A stretch of 64,000 bases of DNA from Pedobacter aquatilis (GTDB taxonomy: Bacteria; Bacteroidota; Bacteroidia; Sphingobacteriales; Sphingobacteriaceae). The notes under the pieces were generated by a model. That model was not told the DNA's origin, did no database searches, and saw nothing but the letters and a program-made list of their open reading frames with translations. The position numbers were made by a program, and so were the translations under genes. Below, in pieces: positions 18,175-26,546 of this stretch; position 1 is the stretch's first letter; the number at the start of each line of letters is the position of its first letter. Location of the stretch: assembly GCF_030409415.1 (NCBI RefSeq), contig NZ_JAUFPW010000005.1:1-64000 (forward strand), given 5' to 3'.

Positions 18175-19538
18175 TGAACTGGATATATTATTTACTCGAA
18201 GCCAATTTGTATCTATCAGTTTTTTACTTGTTTTACAGATTAGTGTTGCATAAAGAAACGTTTTACATAGCAAATCGTTTCTACTTACTTGGCTCAAGTG
18301 CTATAGCATTTTCATTGCCGTTTTTAAAAATTGGTTTTTTCTCTAAAGAAGTAGTACAACCACAACAATTTTATTATAAGCAGAGCGAAGTTCAAAATCC
18401 ATTTTTTAGCTTAGAAAATGTGCTTATAATAATTTACGGATCTGTTGCAATCTTATTATTAATTAAACTTCTTTATGGGTTTAAGCGAATCATTTCACTA
18501 ATTAAACAATATGATGTAAAACAGGAGAATGGCATCAAATTCATTGAATTATCAGATTCCAAAACTGCATTTTCTTTTTTTACGCTATTATTTATAGATC
18601 CAAACTTGCCACAAAAAAGTACAGTTATTAAGCATGAATTGGTTCACATTCATCAAAAACATAGCATTGACGTGATGATCTTTGAGATTTTACAAATCTT
18701 AAATTGGTTTAACCCGTTACTGTTTTTCTTGAAGAAGGACGTGAAACTTATTCACGAATATCTGGCGGATGAATCTACTGTTAATCAAAATATTGCGAAG
18801 TATGATTACGCAATGTTTTTGATTCAAAACACTTGCGATAAGCAAAATTTATCACTCATTAATCAAATATTCAACTCATCAATTTTAAAACAAAGAATCA
18901 CTATGTTAAATCAAAAGAAATCGGCAAAATGGGCAAGGCTCAGATTGCTAATTGCGCTACCACTTGCAGGTGCCATGGTTTGCGCATCAACTATGGCTTT
19001 TACCAAAAATTATGGCGTTCTGGATTTATATCCTAAAACGAGCAGAAACATTTTTACCCCTAAACAAACTACACCTAAAAAAACAAAGGCTAAAGAAATT
19101 GTAATCGCCGAACCTGTAAAACAGCTTCCGCCACCGCCACCAATTGAGCCACAACCAGTAAAAAAATTAAAATATTCAACACCAAAGGCAACGGCCAACA
19201 AATCATTAAAATTAAAGATGGTTCCACCTCCACCGCCTTCGCCTCCTAAAGAACCAAAAGCTGCAAAAGGCGAAGTTTTAGAGATAAAATTAGCGCCACC
19301 ACCGCCACCTGTTGAAAATAAAAACCTAAATGAGCATGTGGTTAAGGGTTACCCTGCCAAAGGTGTAAAACCAATTGCAAGGGCACCTAAATCTCAGGAA
19401 GAACTTAAGCCCATAAAAGTTGAAGGCTACAAATCTAACAGCAAACAAACTGTCAATCCGCCTCTTAATCCTACGCCAGCAAAGAAAAAGTACGATAAAG
19501 ATGATGTTATTTACGGTGAAGTGATTCCTGGAACCTAA
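18174..19538 (+). CDS. M56 (BlaR1-like) membrane peptidase with proline-rich periplasmic tail
   Basis: A 454-residue partner of the BlaI repressor. The N-terminal ~270 residues are the M56 part: two or three membrane segments, then the zincin motif HELVH (IKHELVHIHQKHS, about residues 153-165), the downstream Glu-containing helix (IHEYLADEST) and a final membrane helix (LLIALPLAGAMVC, about 262-274). The last ~175 residues carry three runs of Pro (PPPPP) between Lys-rich segments, like TonB linkers. The penicillin-binding sensor domain of classical BlaR1 is missing, so the signal is not likely to be a covalent beta-lactam. The stop lies 10 bases before the convergent rsmG stop. Confidence 0.88.
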   Translation: MNWIYYLLEANLYLSVFYLFYRLVLHKETFYIANRFYLLGSSAIAFSLPFLKIGFFSKEVVQPQQFYYKQSEVQNPFFSLENVLIIIYGSVAILLLIKLLYGFKRIISLIKQYDVKQENGIKFIELSDSKTAFSFFTLLFIDPNLPQKSTVIKHELVHIHQKHSIDVMIFEILQILNWFNPLLFFLKKDVKLIHEYLADESTVNQNIAKYDYAMFLIQNTCDKQNLSLINQIFNSSILKQRITMLNQKKSAKWARLRLLIALPLAGAMVCASTMAFTKNYGVLDLYPKTSRNIFTPKQTTPKKTKAKEIVIAEPVKQLPPPPPIEPQPVKKLKYSTPKATANKSLKLKMVPPPPPSPPKEPKAAKGEVLEIKLAPPPPPVENKNLNEHVVKGYPAKGVKPIARAPKSQEELKPIKVEGYKSNSKQTVNPPLNPTPAKKKYDKDDVIYGEVIPGT

Positions 19539-19548
19539 TAAACTAATT

Positions 19549-20184
19549 CTACTGTGGTACGTAAACCACGTACTTAGTTTCAAAGAAATCTTCCTCAAAA
19601 TAAACTGAAAGCGGATATAATTCCGCTTTCAGTTTTGATTCTTTTATCTCTTCTGTCAAATCGCCACCCTTTAAGTAGAGAATACCGTTTGCAATAGCAT
19701 TTATCGATTCCTTCTTAAATTTCCCCTGAATCCAGGGATAAAATTCGCCCAAACGAGTAACTGCTCTGGAAACGATAAAATTGAATTTATCTTTAATTTG
19801 TTCAGCCCTTAAATGTTCGGCATTTAAATTTTCTAAGCCCAACGCTGAAGCAACTTCGTTTACAACCTTAATTTTTTTCCCGATAGAATCTACCAGATAA
19901 AACTGAGTATCAGGAAATAAGATGGCTAAAGGAATACCAGGAAACCCGCCACCTGTACCAACATCAAGCACACTTTCGCCCTTTTTAAATGTACAAACCT
20001 TTGCAATACCTAAGGAGTGTAATACATGACGTTCATAAAGTTCTTCAATATCCTTTCTGGAAATTACATTGATTTGTGCATTCCAATGGCTATACAAATC
20101 GAACAATTGAGAAAATTGCGCAATTTGTTTTTCTGATAAATCAGGAAAATACTTTAGGATGATGTCAGGCTTTACTTCGCTCAT
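19549..20184 (-). CDS. rsmG: 16S rRNA (guanine527-N7)-methyltransferase RsmG
   Basis: A 211-residue class I methyltransferase that adds the m7G527 mark to 16S rRNA; loss gives low-level streptomycin resistance in other bacteria. Family signatures are SHWNAQINVISRKD near residue 35, the SAM-binding loop SVLDVGTGGGFPGIPLAI near 70-86, VDSIGKKIKVV and IVSRAV. ATG start at 20184. It is convergent with the M56 gene. Confidence 0.95.
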   Translation of the reverse strand: MSEVKPDIILKYFPDLSEKQIAQFSQLFDLYSHWNAQINVISRKDIEELYERHVLHSLGIAKVCTFKKGESVLDVGTGGGFPGIPLAILFPDTQFYLVDSIGKKIKVVNEVASALGLENLNAEHLRAEQIKDKFNFIVSRAVTRLGEFYPWIQGKFKKESINAIANGILYLKGGDLTEEIKESKLKAELYPLSVYFEEDFFETKYVVYVPQ

Positions 20185-20247
20185 TGTTAAAAATTTAATG
20201 CTGATTTTGAAGATCGTAATTCCAAAATCTAAAATCGTGTATACGTT

Positions 20248-21375
20248 TTATTTCCAGTTTACTTTTTTCTTTCCGAATATAGATAGAAAGCCGTTTAAGG
20301 TTAAAAAGAAGAACAAAAGTATATCTAAAATCGGGAACCACCAACGTAAATCGCTATAATTTAAACGCTTTAGTAGTTTTGGATAAATCAGGCATCTAAT
20401 AATAATGCTCAACAATAATATTCCACCTGATACATATTTAGCTTCTATACTAAAAAACATGCAAGCCGCAAATGCCGCATAAAAGAGAAACTGAAAAATG
20501 ATTTGAAAAGTCAGTATAAATTTATGCTTTGGCTTATAAAATTTCCCCGCCCCAAAATGACGTTTTTTTTGACGAAGATAACCAGACAGACTTGTATTTG
20601 GTTCGCTCCAAACCTGACTTTCTTTATTAATTCTGATTGCTGTATTGTTTCTATTAGCATGAGCATTCACAAATAAGTCATCATCGCCAGAAGGTATATG
20701 CATGTGTGCCGCAAAGCCTTTGTTCTTAAAAAATAATGATTTTTTGTAGGCCATGTTTCTGCCAACCCCCATGTACGGCATGCCTTTTAAAGCAAAAGCA
20801 AGATAATTTACAGCTGTAAAAAATGTTTCGAAGCGAATTAGCGCATTCAAAAAGCTGCGTTTTTTTAAGTAGGGTGAGTAACCAAGCACAATTTCTATAT
20901 TTTCATCGGCAGGTTTTTGCATACACATTAACCAATTATCACTTTCAGGCACACAATCAGCATCTGTAAAAACTAACCAATCATATTTAGCAGCCTTTAT
21001 TCCCATTGTTACGGCAAACTTCTTACCAGCAATAAACTTGTCGTTATCTAAAATTTTTACAACTTTCAGATTAGCATATTGCTGCTCCAAACCTTCAAGA
21101 AACTCCTCCGTTCCATCCCAAGATCTGTCATTTACAACAACAACCTCAAATTCAGCATAATTTTGATTGAAAATTGCAGGTAAATATTTCTGCAGATTAT
21201 TAATCTCATTGCGAGCGCATATAACTACACTAATTGGCACTTTGGCAACATCTGGCACTTCTTCAACACTTACATTTGCAAGCTTTAAATGAACAAAGAG
21301 CACATAATATAATTGGATGATCAGGCAGAAAGCAAAAAAAGAAATCAAACAGATTTCGACTAGGGTTAGTATCAC
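20248..21375 (-). CDS. Membrane-bound family 2 glycosyltransferase
   Basis: A 375-residue GT2 enzyme. An N-terminal membrane helix is followed by the GT-A domain: VVICARNEINN (nucleotide-sugar fold), VVNDRSWDGT, the metal-binding TDADCVPES, SGDDDLF and the acceptor-site-like RQKKRHFGAG. Two or three membrane helices close the C-terminus. The frame opens with GTG at 21375, and no better start is seen. The enzyme likely makes a membrane glycolipid or polysaccharide; the sugar is not identifiable. The gene follows the 22140-21457 gene on the same strand, 81 bases apart. Confidence 0.87.
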   Translation of the reverse strand: MILTLVEICLISFFAFCLIIQLYYVLFVHLKLANVSVEEVPDVAKVPISVVICARNEINNLQKYLPAIFNQNYAEFEVVVVNDRSWDGTEEFLEGLEQQYANLKVVKILDNDKFIAGKKFAVTMGIKAAKYDWLVFTDADCVPESDNWLMCMQKPADENIEIVLGYSPYLKKRSFLNALIRFETFFTAVNYLAFALKGMPYMGVGRNMAYKKSLFFKNKGFAAHMHIPSGDDDLFVNAHANRNNTAIRINKESQVWSEPNTSLSGYLRQKKRHFGAGKFYKPKHKFILTFQIIFQFLFYAAFAACMFFSIEAKYVSGGILLLSIIIRCLIYPKLLKRLNYSDLRWWFPILDILLFFFLTLNGFLSIFGKKKVNWK

Positions 21376-21456
21376 AACGTTAAAATAAGCAGGCGCAAAT
21401 TTCTAATTTTAAATCTGCAATATTATCTTTTTTTAAAAAAAACGTAAATAAAATTA

Positions 21457-22140
21457 TTAAAGTGAAACTGCTGCAATGTCTGGTACACCAGCTTGCTGTG
21501 CAGTTGTAACCAATTGTTGTTTTTGCTCAGCCGATAATTTACCGGATTGTTTAATAATTTGTGCTATCATACTATTATTATACATAAAACTCAAAATCCA
21601 ATTTCGCTTATCATCTGCTGATAATTTAGATATTTGTTTTTTAACACCATCTTTTGCCAAATTATTTTTAATCGCATTACGAAGATTTAAAACTTTCTGC
21701 TTATCTGTTTTAGTTTCATGATACATCTCCCAATTCCAAGCAATACCTGTAGCAATAATATCTGAAATATAGGTGTCTTTAAAACCCAGTTCTCTGGATC
21801 GCATCATAAAATGATACATGGTGCGTGTGCTAGATAAAAAACTCCTTATTTTTCCTTTATCAGATTTTTTATCTTTCGCTAAAAGTGAATTTAGAATCTT
21901 ATCCTCAAAACCACGATAATCGCTGAAACCTAGATAAATATAATCTGTATTATTTGATTTAGCTGTTGCTTTACCATTGCTATTATTAAAAGCGTTACTC
22001 ATTACGCTCTGACTTAGAGCAGTGTAGCCATGCCCCATACCCAAACTTAAAGTTGCTGATGCATCATATTGAGCCTGGCTATTTAAAGTACTTAGAAGGA
22101 TAAAAAGCAGGAGAAAACTGAATTTACTATAATGTTGCAT
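21457..22140 (-). CDS. Secreted protein of unknown function (possibly DUF6683-like)
   Basis: A 227-residue protein with a signal peptide (to about residue 23, SQAQ). The mature part is helical: FLSSTRTMYHFMMRSREL, a conserved-looking IIATGIAWNWEMYHETKTD block, LSADDKRNWILSFMYNN and a final helix. The arrangement recalls secreted DUF6683-type proteins, but this is from memory of the pattern and is weak. No catalytic motif is visible. Confidence 0.75.
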   Translation of the reverse strand: MQHYSKFSFLLLFILLSTLNSQAQYDASATLSLGMGHGYTALSQSVMSNAFNNSNGKATAKSNNTDYIYLGFSDYRGFEDKILNSLLAKDKKSDKGKIRSFLSSTRTMYHFMMRSRELGFKDTYISDIIATGIAWNWEMYHETKTDKQKVLNLRNAIKNNLAKDGVKKQISKLSADDKRNWILSFMYNNSMIAQIIKQSGKLSAEQKQQLVTTAQQAGVPDIAAVSL

Positions 22141-22240
22141 AGATTTTTTGATGATTAAAATTATATAACACAGTATTACATTTGATTGTTTTTAATGTAT
22201 TAAACTGATTTTCTTTATATATAAGGTGCTGTAAATTTGT

Positions 22241-22248
22241 TACTTTTG
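22241..22248 (+). promoter_or_regulatory. -7 promoter element of the tgt operon
   Basis: TACTTTTG is a perfect TAnnTTTG, ending 8 bases before the tgt ATG at 22257. The leader is therefore very short, possibly near leaderless. Confidence 0.65.
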
Positions 22249-22256
22249 CATTCTAT

Positions 22257-23387
22257 ATGAAATTTACTTTAAAGGCTAACGATCCGTTATCAAAAGCCAG
22301 AGCCGGAACTGTAACAACAGCGCATGGTGAAATACAAACTCCAATTTTTATGCCTGTTGGCACTGCTGGTACAGTTAAAGCCGTACATCAGCGTGAGCTT
22401 GAAAATGACATTAATGCTCAAATAATTTTAGGTAATACTTATCATTTATACCTCAGACCGGGATTAGATATCCTTGAATCGGCTGGTGGATTACATAAAT
22501 TTATTGGCTGGGATCGCCCAATTTTAACAGATAGCGGTGGCTATCAGGTTTATTCGCTAAGTAAAGTAAGAAAGATTAAGGAAGAAGGTGTTACTTTCCA
22601 CTCGCATATTGATGGTTCGAAACACCTTTTTACACCAGAATACGCAATGGATATTCAACGCACAATTGGTGCCGATATTATAATGGCCTTTGATGAATGT
22701 ACGCCTTATCCATGCGATTATACTTATGCAGCAGAATCTGTAAAAATGACGCACCGTTGGTTAAAACGCTGCTGTACACATTTCGATAATACAGAGCCAA
22801 AATACGGTTTCGACCAAACTTTATTCCCTATAGTGCAAGGTTCGGTTTATAAAGATTTAAGAATTAAATCAGCAGAATTTATTGCAAGCATGGGTCGAGA
22901 AGGCAATGCGATCGGAGGATTATCAGTTGGAGAACCTGCCGAAGAAATGTATGCAATGACTGAAGTTGTTTGCGATATATTACCAGCCGATAAACCGCGT
23001 TACTTAATGGGCGTTGGTACACCAATTAATATACTAGAAAACATTGCTTTAGGTGTTGATATGTTCGATTGCGTTATGCCAACAAGAAATGCAAGAAATG
23101 GAATGCTTTTTACAAAAAATGGCATCATTAACATTAGAAATAAGAAGTGGGAAAATGATTTTTCGCCAATAGAAGCGGATAGCGATTTACATGTAGATTT
23201 AGTAACCAGCAAAGCTTATTTACGTCATTTAGTGCACAGTAATGAAATGCTTGGCGCACAAATTGCAACATTACACAACCTTCATTTTTACTTATGGCTG
23301 GTACAAACAGCCAGAGAAAAAATTATTAGCGGCGAATTTTACGATTGGAAAAACCAAATGGTTAAGGTATTGGGCAATAAATTATAG
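22257..23387 (+). CDS. tgt: Queuine tRNA-guanine transglycosylase
   Basis: A 376-residue enzyme that exchanges guanine for preQ1 at the wobble position of GUN-anticodon tRNAs. The active-site Asp92 (LTDSGGYQVYSL), the substrate-binding AFDECTPYP, GLSVGEP and the second Asp region FDCVMPTRNARNG are present. The usual zinc site near the C-terminus (CxCxxC ... H) is absent: the segment after DFSPIEA has no cysteines (SDLHVDLVTSKAYLRHL), although TLHNLHFY remains. It is the first gene of an operon with the Lpt permease (1-base gap) and EamA. Confidence 0.95.
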   Translation: MKFTLKANDPLSKARAGTVTTAHGEIQTPIFMPVGTAGTVKAVHQRELENDINAQIILGNTYHLYLRPGLDILESAGGLHKFIGWDRPILTDSGGYQVYSLSKVRKIKEEGVTFHSHIDGSKHLFTPEYAMDIQRTIGADIIMAFDECTPYPCDYTYAAESVKMTHRWLKRCCTHFDNTEPKYGFDQTLFPIVQGSVYKDLRIKSAEFIASMGREGNAIGGLSVGEPAEEMYAMTEVVCDILPADKPRYLMGVGTPINILENIALGVDMFDCVMPTRNARNGMLFTKNGIINIRNKKWENDFSPIEADSDLHVDLVTSKAYLRHLVHSNEMLGAQIATLHNLHFYLWLVQTAREKIISGEFYDWKNQMVKVLGNKL

Positions 23388-23388
23388 A

Positions 23389-24486
23389 ATGAAACTTATA
23401 AACATAAAAATTATCGACCGTTTTATAATCGGAAAGTACCTGGGAACATTTATCTATACCCTAGCAATTTTCGTGATTATAATTGTTGTTTTTGATTTAT
23501 CGGAAAAACTAGATGATTTTTTGAAAAGTGGATTAACCTTTTGGGGTGTTTTAACAAAATACTATGCTGGCTCTATTCCATTTTATATTAATATGCTTTC
23601 GCCCCTAATTAACTTTATTGCAGTAATTTTCTTTACAGCAAAAATGGCCGACCAGACTGAAATTGTTCCAATTTTGAGTGGAGGTGTTAGTTTTAACAGA
23701 TTTCTATGGCCATATTTCATCTCGGCTAGTATTATATTTTCGGCTAATTTACTCTCAAATCTATATATACTTCCATACACAAATACGCTTAAAAATAGCT
23801 TTGAAAACACCTTTGTAAAGCGTAATGACCCATCAACCAAGTCGAATATCCACATGAAACTGGATAACAAGACTTACATTTACATTCAGAGCTTTGATAA
23901 TAAAACCAACTATGGCTATCGCTTTTCATTAGATAATTTTGATGGCGATGTACTTACCAAAAAGATTATAGCAGAAAATATTAAGTGGGATTCTACAAAG
24001 CGTAAATGGCAACTAAGCAATTATACGATAAGGAATGTTAATGGTTTAAAAGAAAGCATGATCTACGGAAATGGAAAGCTTAAAGATACCATTTTAGATA
24101 TGCGCCCTGATGATTTTTCTGCATATGATAACGTGGTTCAAAACCTATCTACAAAAGAACTTTCTGAGAAGATAAGAAAAGAGAAAATTCGTGGTACCGG
24201 CATAATGAATGACTTGCAATTTGAGCAATATAAACGGTATTTACACCCACTTTCGGCATTTGTATTAACCTTAATTGGTGTAGCACTTTCCTCTCGAAAA
24301 GTTCGCGGTGGTGTAGGCGTATCATTAGGTATAGGCATTTTCTTAAGCTTTGCTTATATTGTATTTAATCAATTTACGCAGATGTTTTCTACCAAGGGCG
24401 GTTTACCTCCTTTCATTGCTGTTTTACTACCAACAATTGTATTTGGATTATTAGGATTTTACCTCTTAAAACGTGCACCAAAATAG
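23389..24486 (+). CDS. LptF/LptG family permease (YjgP/YjgQ)
   Basis: A 365-residue inner-membrane subunit of the LPS export ABC transporter, one of the paired LptF/LptG permeases. Three membrane helices at the N-terminus (IIDRFIIGKYLGTFIYT; VLTKYYAGSIPFYINM), a periplasmic beta-jellyroll domain in the middle (about 130-270) and three helices at the C-terminus (HPLSAFVLTLIGVALSSRKV). The frame runs open from 23242 inside tgt, but the ATG at 23389 follows the tgt stop by one base. LptF and LptG cannot be told apart here. Confidence 0.9.
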   Translation: MKLINIKIIDRFIIGKYLGTFIYTLAIFVIIIVVFDLSEKLDDFLKSGLTFWGVLTKYYAGSIPFYINMLSPLINFIAVIFFTAKMADQTEIVPILSGGVSFNRFLWPYFISASIIFSANLLSNLYILPYTNTLKNSFENTFVKRNDPSTKSNIHMKLDNKTYIYIQSFDNKTNYGYRFSLDNFDGDVLTKKIIAENIKWDSTKRKWQLSNYTIRNVNGLKESMIYGNGKLKDTILDMRPDDFSAYDNVVQNLSTKELSEKIRKEKIRGTGIMNDLQFEQYKRYLHPLSAFVLTLIGVALSSRKVRGGVGVSLGIGIFLSFAYIVFNQFTQMFSTKGGLPPFIAVLLPTIVFGLLGFYLLKRAPK

Positions 24487-24487
24487 C

Positions 24488-25366
24488 ATGGAAGCCAATA
24501 AAAAAAATCTCCTTATTCTTCATGCAACTGTTTTTATTTGGGGCTTTACCGGCGTGCTCGGAAAGGTAATTTCTATTGATGCCGTACCCATGGTTTGGTA
24601 CCGGGTTTTAATTGCAACATCCACACTTTTTGCTTGGTTTTTACTCACTAAAAAGAGTATAAAAATTACTAAAAAACAGTTTATTCAATTCTTTTTAACT
24701 GGCGGAATTGTAGCCATTCATTGGATATTTTTCTTTCATGCAATTAAGGTTTCTACTGTTTCCGTAACATTAGTTTGCCTTTCATCGTTCACATTATTTA
24801 CCGCGATATTAGAACCATTAATAAAAAAGCAGCCCATTTATTTGGGCGATATTTTGGTTGGCCTGTTAATAATTGCAGGAATATACATGATTTTCAAGTT
24901 CGAAAGTCAGTACACATTGGGTATAATTTTTGGGCTTTTAGCAGCTGTAGCTTCAAGTTTATTTTCTACAATAAACTCTACGTTTGTGCAAAAAAGCGAA
25001 CCGTCAATAATTGGATTTTATGAGTTAATTGGCGGTTTATTTTGGATTACATTATATCGTTTATGTGATGGTTCTTTACTCGAAATGCAATTTAATTTGA
25101 GCACAAATGATTGGTTTTATTTAGTGATACTGGGAACATTTTGCACCTCGGTTGCTTACGTTGCGGGCGTATCTGTAATGAGAACTTTATCTGCATTTCG
25201 GGTTGCTTTAGTAACCAATTTAGAGCCTGTCTACGGAATCATTTTAGCTTATCTTTTCTTCCAAAGTAAGGAGCAAATGAGCACAGGATTTTACTTTGGA
25301 GCTATCATTATTTTAGCTTCTGTATTCTTATATCCTATTTATAAAAACAGAAAGAACCATCGCTAA
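24488..25366 (+). CDS. EamA/DMT family transporter
   Basis: A 292-residue permease of the drug/metabolite transporter superfamily with ten hydrophobic helices in two EamA repeats (about 10-135 and 150-285). The first repeat shows WGFTGVLGKV and VAIHWIFFFHAIKVSTVS; the second ends in LEPVYGIILAYLFFQSKE, a typical EamA signature. The frame could begin at a GTG at 24473, but the ATG at 24488 directly after the permease stop is preferred. The substrate is unknown. It is the last gene of the tgt operon. Confidence 0.88.
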   Translation: MEANKKNLLILHATVFIWGFTGVLGKVISIDAVPMVWYRVLIATSTLFAWFLLTKKSIKITKKQFIQFFLTGGIVAIHWIFFFHAIKVSTVSVTLVCLSSFTLFTAILEPLIKKQPIYLGDILVGLLIIAGIYMIFKFESQYTLGIIFGLLAAVASSLFSTINSTFVQKSEPSIIGFYELIGGLFWITLYRLCDGSLLEMQFNLSTNDWFYLVILGTFCTSVAYVAGVSVMRTLSAFRVALVTNLEPVYGIILAYLFFQSKEQMSTGFYFGAIIILASVFLYPIYKNRKNHR

Positions 25367-26546
25367 AAATGCGTCTCATTTACGATTAGATTTCGCATCA
25401 AATTTCCTCAAATTATTATTGCATTTAAGTTTAACTTACTTCACAATTATCTACTGAAAAATACTTTAATTAATTTGAGATAAGCAGTGAAACCAGACGT
25501 TAAAATGAGCAAAAAATCAGTATAAAATGCCAAATATTTCTTGAGTATAATATCAACTAAATCCATTAATATTACAATCTCCAATTGACATTATTGGCAA
25601 CACTTTGCTTAATAAGGCGCTGCAATCGATTTTAACTAGACCTCACTCTAACGAACGAAACACGGAAACAAAATACTGAAAATCAACACATTAATATCAA
25701 TCTCTAATTTTTGTGATAAATTACAGATTTTGATTGCCATACGCGAAATATCGCACAGAAATTGGTTTACGAACGCGATTATTATCTTAAAAAGCTATAA
25801 TTACCATTCCAAAAACATACAAATTTCTGAATAATCATTTGAGTTCTTAAAAAAAATAAAGCTTAAAATTTATCCTTTTTTGAAGTTGAAGATGTAATAA
25901 ATCTATTATCATAAGTGAATTTATTACTTCACAATTCAGACAATAGAAATAGAGTAAGGGATAGAGATATGGGTTTATTGCATGAGAAAAGAATTAACAA
26001 TTATGCCATTATGACATAACAAAAAAATAAAAACTGAATTGGTTGGTGAATTAACCTGAGAAAAAAATGCAAATATTTAAGAAAGTAGTATGGTAAAAAC
26101 CTGATAAGAATTAACGTTTTACATCAAAAACCATTAGAATTTTCAGTCGGAAAAACTAAAGAAAAAACCAAACATTATTACATTATTTTTCGTTAAACTA
26201 ACCTCCCAAAATTCACAAAATTTTTAGATTAAATTCAATATCTGCATTAGAAATAACTCATTGCACATAATTAAAAACCAAAATCGGAGTCAATATTTTT
26301 GAAGAAAATCGATTATTAAGTGTAAATTATGACCGTTATTTAAGCATTGATAAATGATGATTCAAAATGCATAAACAATGAACAAAACATTACTTTAAAC
26401 AATAGAAAAGCAAAGAATTATCAATTTAAATAATTAATTTATAAAATTAATAATCAATAAGTTATCAATTATTATATTAATATTTTGTTCACAACAATAA
26501 CCATCTAGAAAATCACAAAAACTAAATATTTTAGCAAATAATATAA
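25367..26546. other. 1.18-kb AT-rich region without genes
   Basis: I see no convincing reading frame, tRNA, terminator or repeat family member in these 1180 bases. The base composition is visibly more AT-rich than the surroundings, especially 26390-26546. A short GAAACACGGAAAC near 25667 recalls the tandem array at 9365. No DnaA-box cluster was recognised. It may hold the promoter of the next gene, decayed gene remains, or an unrecognised RNA. Confidence 0.5.

Noticed and set aside
25367..26546. Replication origin
   Set aside because: AT-rich, but no cluster of DnaA boxes, no dnaA or dnaN gene and no strand switch of genes at this place.
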